From the NCBI RefSeq assembly GCF_937920395.1, contig NZ_CALEVF010000038.1, positions 26,842 through 90,841 on the forward strand: DNA of 64,000 nt, read 5' to 3'. Shown piece after piece: positions 18,559 through 27,411 of the stretch; the stretch's first letter is position 1, and each line of letters begins with the position of its first letter. The DNA is from an uncultured Clostridium sp. (lineage in GTDB: Bacteria; Bacillota; Clostridia; Clostridiales; Clostridiaceae). The notes under the pieces were generated by a model. That model was not told the DNA's origin, did no database searches, and was given only the letters and a program-made list of their open reading frames with translations. Made by a program: the position numbers and the translations under genes.

Positions 18559-18786
18559 ATGAAGCAGTTACTTGAAGTATTGGCAAAGTATTTAGTTGAT
18601 AAACCAGAAATGGTAGTAGTAAACGAAGTATTACATGAGCATATGGTACTTTTAGAATTATCTGTAGCACATGAAGATATGGGGAAAGTTATTGGGAAAC
18701 AGGGTAGGATAGCGAAAGCTATTCGTACTGTTGTCAAAGCTGCTGCTGTTAAAGAAAATAAAAAAGTGGTTGTTGAAATAAAGTAA
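18559..18786 (+). CDS. khpA: KH-domain RNA-binding protein KhpA (YlqC)
   Basis: KhpA is a small single-KH-domain RNA-binding protein; in other Firmicutes it pairs with KhpB (Jag/EloR) and affects cell elongation. The 75-residue product has the KH core GKVIGKQGRIAKAIRT with the GxxG loop GKQG. ATG 18559 follows GGAGG; an upstream in-frame ATG at 18544 would put residues in front of the usual MKQLLEVLAKYLVDKPE start. A terminator begins at its stop codon. Confidence 0.94.
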   Translation: MKQLLEVLAKYLVDKPEMVVVNEVLHEHMVLLELSVAHEDMGKVIGKQGRIAKAIRTVVKAAAVKENKKVVVEIK

Positions 18787-18820
18787 GAGTTAGGTTCAGC
18801 CTAACTCTTATTTTATTTAT
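18784..18820 (+). terminator. intrinsic terminator after khpA
   Basis: An 11-bp perfect stem, TAAGAGTTAGG with its complement around a 5-base loop, is followed by TTTTATTTAT. The left arm begins with the khpA stop. Confidence 0.85.
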
Positions 18821-18860
18821 AAAACAAACAAAGTAAATAATATTGGAAGGAGGATTTTAA

Positions 18861-19355
18861 ATGAAAGAATTTATGAGCGTAGGTACAATAGGGAAAACAC
18901 ACGGATTAAAAGGTGAAGTTAAAGTTTTTTCGTTAACTGATAGTCTTGAAAGATTTAAAAAATTAAAAAATGTGTATATAGATGGTGAGATTCGAAAGGT
19001 TGAGGGTTGTAAACTTCAAGCAGATAAAGCAATACTTAAGATTGAAGGCATAGATACCATAGAACAAGCAGAAACATATAGAAACAAGTATCTGATGGTT
19101 AAACGAGAAGATGCAGTTAAGTTAACAGAAGGAAGCTACTATGTTGCTGATTTGCTTGATTGTAGTGTATTCGAAGAAGGATCAGAAGAAGAACTAGGTA
19201 AGGTATTTGATGTTCTTAATACACCAGGGAATGATGTATACTGGGTTAAAGGAAAAGAAGAATTACTTATTCCAGTACTTAAGAATATTGTAGTTAGCGT
19301 AGATATTAATAAACATATAATAATAATTAAACCAGTAAAAGAATGGCAAGAATGA
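18861..19355 (+). CDS. rimM: 16S rRNA processing protein RimM
   Basis: RimM helps mature the 3' domain of the small subunit and binds S19. The 164-residue product has the N-terminal RimM barrel ([19 protein letters not shown]) and a C-terminal PRC-barrel ([11 protein letters not shown], later ELLIPVL). AAGGAGG precedes the ATG. It overlaps trmD by 4 bases (ATGA), the common arrangement. It follows a terminator, so its promoter should lie in 18821-18860 or it depends on read-through; I saw no convincing promoter there. Confidence 0.97.
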   Translation: MKEFMSVGTIGKTHGLKGEVKVFSLTDSLERFKKLKNVYIDGEIRKVEGCKLQADKAILKIEGIDTIEQAETYRNKYLMVKREDAVKLTEGSYYVADLLDCSVFEEGSEEELGKVFDVLNTPGNDVYWVKGKEELLIPVLKNIVVSVDINKHIIIIKPVKEWQE

Positions 19356-20074
19356 AAATAGACATATTAACTTTATTTCCTGAAATGTTTGAAATATTTA
19401 ATTATAGTATGATTGGAAAAGCAATAGATAAAAACATACTTAATATTACATCTCATAATATTCGCGATTACACGATTGACAAACATAGAAAAGTAGATGA
19501 TTCTCCATATGGTGGTGGAGCTGGTATGGTGATGCAAGTTCAACCATTAGTTGACTCAATTAGAGATGTTAAATTAGCTAATAAAGGGAAAGTAATATTT
19601 TTAGGACCAAGAGGAATTACATTTACCCAAGATATTGCAAAAGAATTATGTAAGGAAAAAGAACTAATATTTGTATGTGGTCACTATGAGGGTATTGATG
19701 AGCGAACTTATGAGTATATAGATATGGAAATGTCCCTTGGAGATTTTGTTTTGACTGGTGGAGAAATGGCATGTATTCCTATTGTTGATAGCATTTGTAG
19801 GCTAATTCCGGGAGTATTATCTTGCGCGGAGAGTTATACAGAGGAATCTTTTTATGATGGTGTACTTGAGTACCCACATTATACAAGACCAGAATGTTTT
19901 GAAGAAAAAAAGGTCCCAGACGTTTTAATATCCGGACATCATGAAAATATAAGAAAATGGAGAAGGCTACAATCACTCCTAATCACCAGGGAAAAAAGGA
20001 AAGATTTATTTCAAAAACTTAAGCTTACGAAAGAAGATAAAAAATTATTAAGTGACAAACATAAAATAGAATAA
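19352..20074 (+). CDS. trmD: tRNA (guanine(37)-N1)-methyltransferase TrmD
   Basis: TrmD methylates G37 next to the anticodon, preventing frameshifts. It is essential in most bacteria. The 240-residue product starts [13 protein letters not shown] and contains the SPOUT knot sequences [12 protein letters not shown] and [14 protein letters not shown] chose ATG 19352, whose ATGA overlaps the rimM stop; ATG 19343 is also in frame, three codons earlier, and cannot be excluded. There is no strong ribosome site, so translation is probably coupled to rimM. Confidence 0.97.
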   Translation: MKIDILTLFPEMFEIFNYSMIGKAIDKNILNITSHNIRDYTIDKHRKVDDSPYGGGAGMVMQVQPLVDSIRDVKLANKGKVIFLGPRGITFTQDIAKELCKEKELIFVCGHYEGIDERTYEYIDMEMSLGDFVLTGGEMACIPIVDSICRLIPGVLSCAESYTEESFYDGVLEYPHYTRPECFEEKKVPDVLISGHHENIRKWRRLQSLLITREKRKDLFQKLKLTKEDKKLLSDKHKIE

Positions 20075-20130
20075 TGAATAGTTATTTGAAAATTAAATAG
20101 CTTGTTTATAAGAATAAAAGATGTTTTATG

Positions 20131-20159
20131 TTGATATATAACTATATTTATGATAAAAT
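20131..20159 (+). promoter_or_regulatory. sigma-A promoter for rplS
   Basis: TTGATA, 17-base spacer, TAAAAT. The predicted start near 20166 gives a leader of about 76 bases. Confidence 0.65.
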
Positions 20160-20165
20160 ATAGTT

Positions 20166-20241
20166 TGTGCTAGTACGGGCGCTCCTCTGTCATAACATAA
20201 TGATTACGAACGTCACAATAAAATTTTAGGAGGGAATGCAC
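20166..20241 (+). promoter_or_regulatory. probable L19 autoregulatory mRNA leader
   Basis: The leader between the rplS promoter and the ribosome site contains an unusually GC-rich patch for this genome (GCTAGTACGGGCGCTCCTC). Firmicute rplS genes are known to carry a structured L19 leader. I infer the match from position and composition; I could not confirm the fold. Confidence 0.45.
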
Positions 20242-20589
20242 ATGTTAGAAATTATAAGATCAATAGAAGCAGAGCAAATTAGAACTGATTTACCAGTATT
20301 TAATGTAGGTGATACTGTTAAGGTTCACATCAAAATCCGTGAAGGTAGCAAGGAGAGAATTCAAGTATTCGAAGGAACCGTTCTTAAAAGACAAAATGGC
20401 GGTTTAAGAGAAACTTTCACAGTAAGAAGAGTAGCATCTGGTGTTGGTGTTGAAAAAACATTCCCAGTTAATTCTCCAGTAATTGAAAAAATTGAAATTG
20501 TAAGATTAGGTAAAGTTAGAAGAGCTAAACTATTCTACTTAAGAGATAGAGTTGGTAAATCTGCTAAGGTTAAAGAAAGAATGAGATAG
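20242..20589 (+). CDS. rplS: 50S ribosomal protein L19
   Basis: L19 lies at the interface between the two ribosomal subunits. The 115-residue product starts [18 protein letters not shown] and contains FEGTVLKRQ and the basic C-terminus typical of L19. ATG 20242 is 7 bases after AGGAGGG; ATG 20236 is in frame but too close to the site. It has its own promoter, leader and terminator. In several other clostridia a signal peptidase gene (lepB) follows; here rbgA follows directly. Confidence 0.97.
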   Translation: MLEIIRSIEAEQIRTDLPVFNVGDTVKVHIKIREGSKERIQVFEGTVLKRQNGGLRETFTVRRVASGVGVEKTFPVNSPVIEKIEIVRLGKVRRAKLFYLRDRVGKSAKVKERMR

Positions 20590-20595
20590 AATTGG

Positions 20596-20616
20596 GGGGG
20601 CTGAAAAGTCCCTTTT
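20596..20616 (+). terminator. intrinsic terminator after rplS
   Basis: A 6-bp stem, GGGGCT with AGTCCC (one G-T pair), a GAAA tetraloop, then TTTTT. Compact and typical. Confidence 0.8.
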
Positions 20617-20751
20617 TACATTTAACTATAATGTAACATACATAAATGGGAAAGTTATTAATTAGTATTAAAAAATAAAACTCAATCTTTTGCACGGAAA
20701 AGTAGTTACAAGGCTTTATCCATTCAATCGAATAGGGAGGATTAGATAAAT

Positions 20752-21609
20752 ATGGCTATGACCATAAATTGGTTTCCAGGACATATGGCGAAAACTAGAA
20801 GACAAATTGGCGAGAGCTTAAAACTTGTTGATGCTGTAATAGAAATTAGAGATGCAAGGATAGTTAAATCGAGTGCAAATCCACAAATCGATGAAATATG
20901 TAAAGACAAACCTAGAGTTATTTTGTTAAATAAGAGTGATTTAGCAGAAGATAAGGTTACTAAACAATGGATTGAAAAACTTACAACTGATAATGTAAGG
21001 CCACTCGCTGTAAATTGTATTACAGGTCAAGGTTTAAAAAGTATAAAAATCACACTTGACGAGTTATTGAAACAAAAACATGATAGGCAAAGAAAAAAAG
21101 GTTTAGTTAATATAGTTACGAGAGTTATGGTAGTAGGAATACCTAATGTTGGCAAATCTTCTTTTATAAACAAACTAGGAAAAAATAACATTACTAAAAC
21201 TGGCGATAGACCAGGAGTTACTAAAAGTAAGCAATGGGTAAGAACTACATTGGGAATAGAACTAATGGATACTCCAGGTGTGTTATGGCCTAGATTTGAA
21301 GATGAGACTGTTGGGCTTAATTTGGCATTTACAGGAGCTGTAAAAGATGAAGTTATAGATATAGAAGAATTAGCACTTAGATTAGTAGAAAGACTTCAGA
21401 TTAATAATGCAGACAGATTAATTGAAAGATATAAACTTACAGAAATCATGGAAAATCCTTTAGATAACTTAGACAATATAGCTAAAAAGAGGGGAGCTGT
21501 GATTTCAGGGGGAAATATTGACTATAACAGAGTAGCAGTTATGCTTTTAGATGAATTTAGAGGTGGTAAATTAGGAGCAATATCTCTAGAGAGAGTAAAG
21601 GAAGATTAG
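20752..21609 (+). CDS. rbgA: ribosome biogenesis GTPase RbgA (YlqF)
   Basis: RbgA is needed for late assembly of the large subunit. The 285-residue product is a circularly permuted GTPase: the G4 motif NKSD (about residues 61-64) precedes G1 GIPNVGKSSF (about 129-138) and G3 DTPG. It starts INWFPGHMAK after the first codons, as in the family, with a C-terminal RNA-binding extension. GGGAGG precedes the ATG. rnhB follows, the usual order. Confidence 0.96.
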   Translation: MAMTINWFPGHMAKTRRQIGESLKLVDAVIEIRDARIVKSSANPQIDEICKDKPRVILLNKSDLAEDKVTKQWIEKLTTDNVRPLAVNCITGQGLKSIKITLDELLKQKHDRQRKKGLVNIVTRVMVVGIPNVGKSSFINKLGKNNITKTGDRPGVTKSKQWVRTTLGIELMDTPGVLWPRFEDETVGLNLAFTGAVKDEVIDIEELALRLVERLQINNADRLIERYKLTEIMENPLDNLDNIAKKRGAVISGGNIDYNRVAVMLLDEFRGGKLGAISLERVKED

Positions 21610-21660
21610 GTTTATACATATAAGTTATTATATGCAAATATTGGTTAAAAGTATAAAGGT

Positions 21661-21701
21661 ATCTTAAAAATATTGGCCAAGTGTTCTAATATTTTTAAGA
21701 T
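21661..21701. repeat. 14-bp perfect hairpin between rbgA and rnhB
   Basis: ATCTTAAAAATATT and its exact complement flank a 13-base loop holding GGCCA. There is no T run after it. It may be a weak terminator or an RNA processing site ahead of rnhB. Confidence 0.5.
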
Positions 21702-21741
21702 GTTAAATTTAATGTTTTGATGGTTATAAAGGAGGAATAAT

Positions 21742-22560
21742 ATGAAGTTTAATGTTGATTTTTCAAGCATGAATTATAAAGAAGTAAAAGAATATGTTTT
21801 TAGTGTAGAAGATATTGAAAACGTTTTCAAAAAAGGTAAAAACGGAAGTATATTAGACAGACTTTTGCAAGATAAGAGAAAAACTGTTCAAAAACTAGGA
21901 ACTAAAATGTCTAAAGTGCTAGCGCTAAAAGAAAAAGAAATTCAAAGAGTAAGGAAAATGTATGATTTTGATAGAAGTTTTGGTAACTTTAGATATGTTG
22001 CTGGGGTAGATGAGGTTGGTAGAGGCCCTTTAGCGGGTCCAATAGTTGCAGCTGCAGTGTTATTTGATTCAAAATCAGTTGAAGATAAGGACTTAATATT
22101 AAGAGCAAATGATTCTAAAAAATTGTCAATAGCTTGCAGAAAAGAACTTTCTCTTATTATTAAAGAAAGGGCATTAGCTTACGCTATTATCGCTATTGAT
22201 AATAAGCAAATTGATGAAAAAGGAATTGCTTGGTGCAATAATCAAGTATTTTTAGAAGCATGTGCAGGGCTAACTATTAAACCCGATTTAGTTTTATCTG
22301 ATGGATATAGAATAAAAAATTATCCTAATTTAAACGAATTTGTAATTAAAGGCGATACATTGAGCATAAGTATAGCTTGTGCTTCTATAATTGCAAAGGT
22401 ATATAGAGATGAATTAATGGTGGAATATCATGAAAAATATCCGGATTATGGATTTGATAGAAATGTTGGGTATGGTACCCAGGGACATGTATTTGCGATA
22501 AAAAAGTTTGGAATTACTCCTATACATAGAAAAAGTTTTTTAACAAAAATCTTAGAATAA
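21742..22560 (+). CDS. rnhB: ribonuclease HII
   Basis: RNase HII removes RNA from RNA-DNA hybrids, including single ribonucleotides built into DNA. The 272-residue product has an N-terminal extension (about 75 residues) before the catalytic domain, as in Bacillus RnhB. The motif GVDEVGRGPLAGP supplies Asp90 and Glu91, and later acidic residues sit near LVLSDG and the YRDE segment. AAAGGAGG precedes the ATG. It converges on yraN. Confidence 0.97.
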   Translation: MKFNVDFSSMNYKEVKEYVFSVEDIENVFKKGKNGSILDRLLQDKRKTVQKLGTKMSKVLALKEKEIQRVRKMYDFDRSFGNFRYVAGVDEVGRGPLAGPIVAAAVLFDSKSVEDKDLILRANDSKKLSIACRKELSLIIKERALAYAIIAIDNKQIDEKGIAWCNNQVFLEACAGLTIKPDLVLSDGYRIKNYPNLNEFVIKGDTLSISIACASIIAKVYRDELMVEYHEKYPDYGFDRNVGYGTQGHVFAIKKFGITPIHRKSFLTKILE

Positions 22561-22572
22561 ATTAATAAAAAA

Positions 22573-22613
22573 TTTACAAATACACTTTGAAATTTAATAA
22601 GTGTATTTGTAAA
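22573..22613. terminator. bidirectional terminator between rnhB and yraN
   Basis: A 15-bp perfect stem (TTTACAAATACACTT and complement) with an 11-base loop. On the minus strand it is followed by TTTTTTATT, and on the plus strand by a weaker T-rich stretch. It lies between two converging genes. Confidence 0.75.
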
Positions 22614-22636
22614 ATTTGTTTTAATTATATTAAAAT

Positions 22637-23005
22637 TTATAATTGAAAAGCGTCTTCAATATGATTAACTAAAAAATCATTATTATCTCTATTTAATAAT
22701 ACTTCAATAACATCAAACCTAAAATTACTGTTTATAATATTTTTCTTTAAGATATAAACTTGAGCTGTTTTATAAATTTTATGCTGCTTATAAATAGTAA
22801 CCGATTCTGCTGGTATTCCAAAATTTATACCATATCTTGTTTTTACCTCGATAAAGCAAATATAATCTTTAGATGCGGCTATTAGGTCAATTTCACCGCA
22901 TTTGCATCTGAAGTTTTTCTCTATTATTCTGTAGTTTAAATTTTTCAAAAAGTTTTCTGCTATTTCTTCACCAAATTTTCCAATGTCTTTGTTAAAAGCT
23001 TTCAT
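22637..23005 (-). CDS. YraN/UPF0102 family nuclease-like protein
   Basis: The YraN family has a restriction-endonuclease-like fold, but its role is not established. The 122-residue product shows the family core: GEEIAENFL, then GEIDLIAASKDYICFIEVKTR, which has the E-ID...EVK pattern of PD-(D/E)XK nucleases. GGGAGGG precedes the ATG on the minus strand. In other clostridia it often lies in the same direction between rnhB and comM; here it is inverted and followed by gltS. Confidence 0.9.
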   Translation of the reverse strand: MKAFNKDIGKFGEEIAENFLKNLNYRIIEKNFRCKCGEIDLIAASKDYICFIEVKTRYGINFGIPAESVTIYKQHKIYKTAQVYILKKNIINSNFRFDVIEVLLNRDNNDFLVNHIEDAFQL

Positions 23006-23039
23006 GAAAAAACCCTCCCTTAATAATTTATAATTTACA

Positions 23040-23062
23040 ATAGCCTATTTTGAATAGGCTAT
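23040..23062 (-). terminator. hairpin after gltS
   Basis: A 10-bp perfect stem (ATAGCCTATT with its complement, 3-base loop) lies between gltS and yraN. The T tract on the minus strand is weak. Confidence 0.5.
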
Positions 23063-23096
23063 AACTAAAGAAAAAACAAATGCATTTGAAAGTTGT

Positions 23097-24314
23097 TTAT
23101 TGTGAGAGAAGATTCATAAACGTTGTAATGACACCTGCATTACAGAAATCTATAAATAAACTTCCGACCAAGGGTACAATAAAAAATGCCTTTTGAGAAA
23201 TACCATATTTTGTTGTCATAGCTCCCATATTTGCCATTGCATTTGGCGTTGCACCCATACCAAATCCACAATTGCCAGAAACAATTACGGCTGAATCATA
23301 ATCTCTTCCCATAACATTGAAGGTTATAAAATAGCAAAACAATCCTGTAAGAATTGTTTGAGCGAGTAACATTACTATTAGAGGCAACGCTAAAGCTGAT
23401 AATTGCCATAACTTTAAGCCCATTAATGCCATAGTTAAGAATAAAGATAATGAAATTTCTCCTATAATATCAGATTCTTCTTCATGAACTTTATACGCAT
23501 TTGTAGCATCAGCTATATTTCTCATAATTGCAGCTGCAAACATAGCTCCGATGTATGACGGGAAAGTCATACCTGTCTTTTCTAGAATTACTGATATAAT
23601 TGTACCTATTCCCATTGCTAATAAAATTTCAGCAGCTGCACTCATAAAATTATCAGTACTTAGAAGCTTACTATTATGATTACTATTTTCTTCTGTTTTT
23701 ATCATTTCATTTTGTGTATTTGAATTATTGATTTTCATAGGATACGAAAGATTGTTTTTTTCTATTAATCGCTTTCCTATAGGTCCACCAATAATACTTC
23801 CCATTACTAAACCAAATGTTGCGGATGCAAGAGCTACAGTACTTGCACCTATGGCACCCGCTTTTTCAAATATTGGACCAAAGGCACCGGCAGTTCCGTG
23901 CCCGCCAACCATAGGAACAGAAGCTGTAGAAAGGCCTATAAGGGGATTTAGACCAAATATTTTAGCAAGGGTGACACCTGTGATATCTTGAAGAACACAT
24001 AGTATTACGGATATACCTAAAAATATTAAAACCCCTTTTCCACCTTTTTTTAGTAATTTAAGACTTGCAGTAAGTCCGATAGTTGTAAAGAAGACTGTCA
24101 TAAATAATTTTTGAAGTGTTATATCCATATCAAAAATTAATATGTTACTCACCTTTAGTATTAAAGTAATTATTGCAAAGATTAATCCTCCAATCACCGG
24201 AGCGGGGATACAGTACTTATCCAAAAAAACCAGCTTATTTTTAATTTTTTGTCCTATGAATAGAACAACAACAGCAAGGGATGCTGCTTGAACCATGTCT
24301 AATTTTAAAGCCAT
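23097..24314 (-). CDS. gltS: sodium/glutamate symporter GltS
   Basis: GltS imports glutamate with sodium ions. The 405-residue product is a polytopic membrane protein of about ten or more segments in two inverted halves. Family motifs include PAPVIGGL near residue 38, the glycine-rich VPMVGGHGTAGAFG in the first half and GNCGFGMGATPNAMANM in the second. A charged, Asn-rich linker (about residues 190-215) joins the halves. GAGGAGG precedes the ATG. It is the only metabolite transporter in this housekeeping region and is oriented against its neighbours. Confidence 0.95.
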   Translation of the reverse strand: MALKLDMVQAASLAVVVLFIGQKIKNKLVFLDKYCIPAPVIGGLIFAIITLILKVSNILIFDMDITLQKLFMTVFFTTIGLTASLKLLKKGGKGVLIFLGISVILCVLQDITGVTLAKIFGLNPLIGLSTASVPMVGGHGTAGAFGPIFEKAGAIGASTVALASATFGLVMGSIIGGPIGKRLIEKNNLSYPMKINNSNTQNEMIKTEENSNHNSKLLSTDNFMSAAAEILLAMGIGTIISVILEKTGMTFPSYIGAMFAAAIMRNIADATNAYKVHEEESDIIGEISLSLFLTMALMGLKLWQLSALALPLIVMLLAQTILTGLFCYFITFNVMGRDYDSAVIVSGNCGFGMGATPNAMANMGAMTTKYGISQKAFFIVPLVGSLFIDFCNAGVITTFMNLLSQ

Positions 24315-24429
24315 TTTATTACCTCCTCGTATAATGTAATTGTAAGTATTGGTAATAAATAAGCCATAATAATTATTAATGTCATCACTAAAATCTTATT
24401 TAATGTTTTAAACTCACAACTAAAATTTA

Positions 24430-24458
24430 ATTATAAAGACGCTTATTACTAATTGTAA
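24430..24458 (-). promoter_or_regulatory. possible sigma-A promoter for gltS
   Basis: On the minus strand: weak -35 TTACAA, 17-base spacer, consensus TATAAT. Confidence 0.3.
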
Positions 24459-24475
24459 CAAATATAATCAGATTG

Positions 24476-24507
24476 CGAAAGTATAAAGAAGGGAAAATAT
24501 ACTTTCG
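24476..24507. promoter_or_regulatory. 10-bp inverted repeat between divergent gltS and comM promoters
   Basis: CGAAAGTATA and its exact complement TATACTTTCG flank a 12-base spacer. The position, upstream of both -35 boxes, is typical of an operator for a divergently acting regulator; a hairpin is also possible. Confidence 0.5.
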
Positions 24508-24521
24508 ATGTCTAATACTAT

Positions 24522-24550
24522 TTGACTATGTGAATATGACTATGAATAAT
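24522..24550 (+). promoter_or_regulatory. possible sigma-A promoter for comM
   Basis: TTGACT, 17-base spacer, AATAAT, about 110 bases before the comM start. Confidence 0.5.
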
Positions 24551-24661
24551 GAAAAGTTATAAACAATTAAAAAATAAATTTTAAGTAAGGTTATTTTATT
24601 TATAATTATGTCAATAATTATGTAATATGAAGTAGGAAATAATAAAGGTAAGGGTGATAAT

Positions 24662-26185
24662 ATGGCAATACAAATTATGTCAGCAGCGTTTACAGGAATT
24701 AAAGGTGTTATAGTTACTGTTGAAATTGATATAACGAGGGGACTACCGGCATTAAATATAGTTGGGCTTGCAGATATATCTGTTAAAGAATCAAAAGAAC
24801 GAGTGCGTTCTGCAATACTAAATTCAGGATTTGATTTTCCAGTAAATAGAATAACTATAAATTTAGCACCGGCTGATTTAAGAAAAGAAGGATCACTATT
24901 TGATTTGCCAATAGCGATAGGCATTCTTCTTGCAACTAAACAAATAAATGTTAGTGATATTAATGATTATCTTTTTATTGGAGAATTATCATTGTCAGGT
25001 AAATTGAAGAAAGTACGTGGAGCCTTACCTGTAGTTATGGAAGGAATTGAAAACAAAATTGAAAAATTCATAGTGCCCACATATAATGCAAGAGAATGTA
25101 GTCTTGTTAAAGCTGCAAAGTTATTTCCTTTGGACAATTTAAAGCAAGTAGTAGATTTTTTAAACTATAAGGATTTAATGCCTTATGAACGAGGGAAAGA
25201 TATAGAAATACTAATTAATGAAGAGTTAGACTACGCGGATGTTATGGGGCAGGAAAGTTCAAAACGTGCAATTGAAGTGGCCGCTGCTGGAGGACATAAT
25301 TTGCTTATGTATGGTCCACCGGGCTCAGGTAAATCAATGATGGCTAAAAGAATTTCTAGTATACTACCATCTTTAAGTCAAGAGGAGTCACTTGAGGTTA
25401 CAAAAATATATAGCGTTTCTGGTAAGCTTTGTGATAATGAAGGAATTGTTTTGCAACGTCCTTTTAGAAGTCCTCATCATACTATTTCACGGATTGCTTT
25501 AGTTGGCGGTGGAAATAAGATAATACCCGGGGAAATTTCTTTAGCTCACAAGGGGGTATTATTTTTAGATGAAATATTAGAATTTAAAAAGAATGTATTA
25601 GAGGTACTAAGGCAACCATTAGAGGAGAGGAAAATAACTATTTCAAGAGTTAATGGAACTATAGAATACCCATCGAATTTTATGTTTGTAAGCGCATTAA
25701 ATCCATGTCCTTGCGGATACTATGGATCTTACGTGCGGCAATGTAGTTGTAGTGAATATGAAAGAAGAAGGTATTTGAGTAAGCTTAGTGGCCCATTATT
25801 AGATAGAATTGATATATTTACGGCAGTTAATTTTTTGCCTTATAATAAAATAATTAGTGGAAAAAGTAGTGAAAAATCTGATGTTATTAAAAAAAGGGTT
25901 GTAGAGGCAAGAAATATTCAAGAAAACCGTTTTAGTACCGAAGAAATAAACTGCAATGCAGAGATGAACCAAAAATTAATTAAAAAGTATTGCATTATAG
26001 ATAAAAAGGCAAGTAAAATTCTTGAATTAATGTACAATAAATTTGCGCTTAGCACAAGAGCTTATTCTAGAATCATTAAAGTATCTAGAACTATAGCAGA
26101 TCTAGATGGAAGCAAGGATATTTTAGATAAACATATAATTGAGGCGGTGCAATATAGAAAATTTATTGATGAGCAGATAGTTTAA
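24662..26185 (+). CDS. comM: ComM/YifB family AAA+ ATPase (Mg chelatase-like)
   Basis: ComM (YifB) is a hexameric helicase that helps branch migration during natural transformation in Gram-negative bacteria; its clostridial role is not proven. The 507-residue product has an N-terminal Lon-protease-like domain (about 1-170), an AAA+ domain with Walker A GPPGSGKS (about 218-225) and Walker B LFLDEI, and a zinc-like cysteine cluster CPCGYYG...CSC. GGTGAT precedes the ATG. dprA, another recombination gene, follows 96 bases later. Confidence 0.95.
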   Translation: MAIQIMSAAFTGIKGVIVTVEIDITRGLPALNIVGLADISVKESKERVRSAILNSGFDFPVNRITINLAPADLRKEGSLFDLPIAIGILLATKQINVSDINDYLFIGELSLSGKLKKVRGALPVVMEGIENKIEKFIVPTYNARECSLVKAAKLFPLDNLKQVVDFLNYKDLMPYERGKDIEILINEELDYADVMGQESSKRAIEVAAAGGHNLLMYGPPGSGKSMMAKRISSILPSLSQEESLEVTKIYSVSGKLCDNEGIVLQRPFRSPHHTISRIALVGGGNKIIPGEISLAHKGVLFLDEILEFKKNVLEVLRQPLEERKITISRVNGTIEYPSNFMFVSALNPCPCGYYGSYVRQCSCSEYERRRYLSKLSGPLLDRIDIFTAVNFLPYNKIISGKSSEKSDVIKKRVVEARNIQENRFSTEEINCNAEMNQKLIKKYCIIDKKASKILELMYNKFALSTRAYSRIIKVSRTIADLDGSKDILDKHIIEAVQYRKFIDEQIV

Positions 26186-26281
26186 CAAATTTTGGTGGCC
26201 CAGAAAATGATTTAATTATTAATATAAATTGTTATAAAAAATAGTTGTTATAAAAAAATACAAAGGAGGTATAGCAAAAGG

Positions 26282-27364
26282 ATGAATGACTACGATATAT
26301 GGTTCTCTTTAGTTAAATTATCCCCCAAAATAAAATTGAAATTAATAAATGATTTCCATAATACGCAGCAAATATGGTATTATGGTGTACATAATAAAAA
26401 AACAGAATATTTTAATAATAATTTAATTAACGTCCTATCCTGTGCTTGGAGTGACAAAAAAATTGATAATGTAAGAAGAAATTTAGAAACTAATGAAATA
26501 AAATCGGTACAATACTACGAAGATGAGTATCCACAAAAATTAAAAAATTATGACGATGCGCCATATACATTATTTTATAAAGGAAATATAATGCCATTGA
26601 ATGAAGGGTTTAACATTTCTGTAGTGGGATCTAGAAAGTATTCGAATTACGGTAAAGATGTTACTAAAATTATATGTTCAGATTTATGTGTAAATAAAGT
26701 TAATATTATTAGTGGCATGGCTAAGGGCATTGATACATTTGCTCATGTGAGTTGTCTTACAAATGAAGGATACACCTGTGCAGTTCTAGGTTCAGGACTG
26801 GATGTAGTATATCCTAAAGAAAACTCTAAAATGTTTAATGAAATAGTTAAAAAGGGTGCTGTTATTTCGGAATTCTTGCCAGGAACGCCTCCCTATGCTT
26901 ATAATTTTCCACAAAGGAATAGAATTATAAGTGCTCTTGGTGACATTATAATTGTAATAGAGGCTGGTGAGAAAAGTGGTTCTTTAATTACTGCAAATTT
27001 AGCGCTTGAGCAAGGTAAAGATGTCATGGCTGTGCCAGGGTCTATATTTTCATTTGAAAGTAAAGGAACAAATAAGTTAATTAAAGATGGAGCATTCCCG
27101 CTTACATCTAGTAATGACATATATAATTTACTAGGAATAGAGATTAAAAAAGAAAAAAGCGTCACTGCAAAATCTTTAAATAGTAAAATTAATGAAAAAA
27201 TATATAGCATTATAAGCGATAGCCCGTTACACATTAATGACATTATTAGAATAACTAGCATTGACATAAAACAATTATATGAGGTATTATTTGAAATGCA
27301 GATTAAAAATGAAATATTATGTCTAGCAGGAAACTATTATGTAAGAGTAAACGACAAAATATAA
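26282..27364 (+). CDS. dprA: DNA processing protein DprA
   Basis: DprA protects incoming single-stranded DNA and loads RecA during transformation. The 360-residue product has a Rossmann-like core with VVGSRKYSNYG, ISGMAKGID, the AVLGSGLDVVYP segment and PQRNRIISALGD. A small winged-helix-like C-terminus (about 300-360) follows. AAAGGAGG lies about 12 bases before the ATG, slightly far. topA follows 47 bases later, as in Bacillus. Whether this organism is competent cannot be judged from here. Confidence 0.95.
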   Translation: MNDYDIWFSLVKLSPKIKLKLINDFHNTQQIWYYGVHNKKTEYFNNNLINVLSCAWSDKKIDNVRRNLETNEIKSVQYYEDEYPQKLKNYDDAPYTLFYKGNIMPLNEGFNISVVGSRKYSNYGKDVTKIICSDLCVNKVNIISGMAKGIDTFAHVSCLTNEGYTCAVLGSGLDVVYPKENSKMFNEIVKKGAVISEFLPGTPPYAYNFPQRNRIISALGDIIIVIEAGEKSGSLITANLALEQGKDVMAVPGSIFSFESKGTNKLIKDGAFPLTSSNDIYNLLGIEIKKEKSVTAKSLNSKINEKIYSIISDSPLHINDIIRITSIDIKQLYEVLFEMQIKNEILCLAGNYYVRVNDKI

Positions 27365-27411
27365 GTAAATATAAGTTGATTATATTAGAATACATTGATG
27401 GAGGGGATAAG

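Larger units (their letters stand above)
24315..24661. other. 347-base divergent intergenic region, gltS to comM
   Basis: No coding potential. It holds possible promoters for both genes (24430-24458 minus, 24522-24550 plus) and a 10-bp inverted repeat between them. Confidence 0.7.

Noticed and set aside
24476..24507. Insertion-sequence or attachment-site scar next to gltS
   Set aside because: No transposase, target duplication or partner repeat at the other end of the yraN-gltS block was seen; an operator-like role is simpler.
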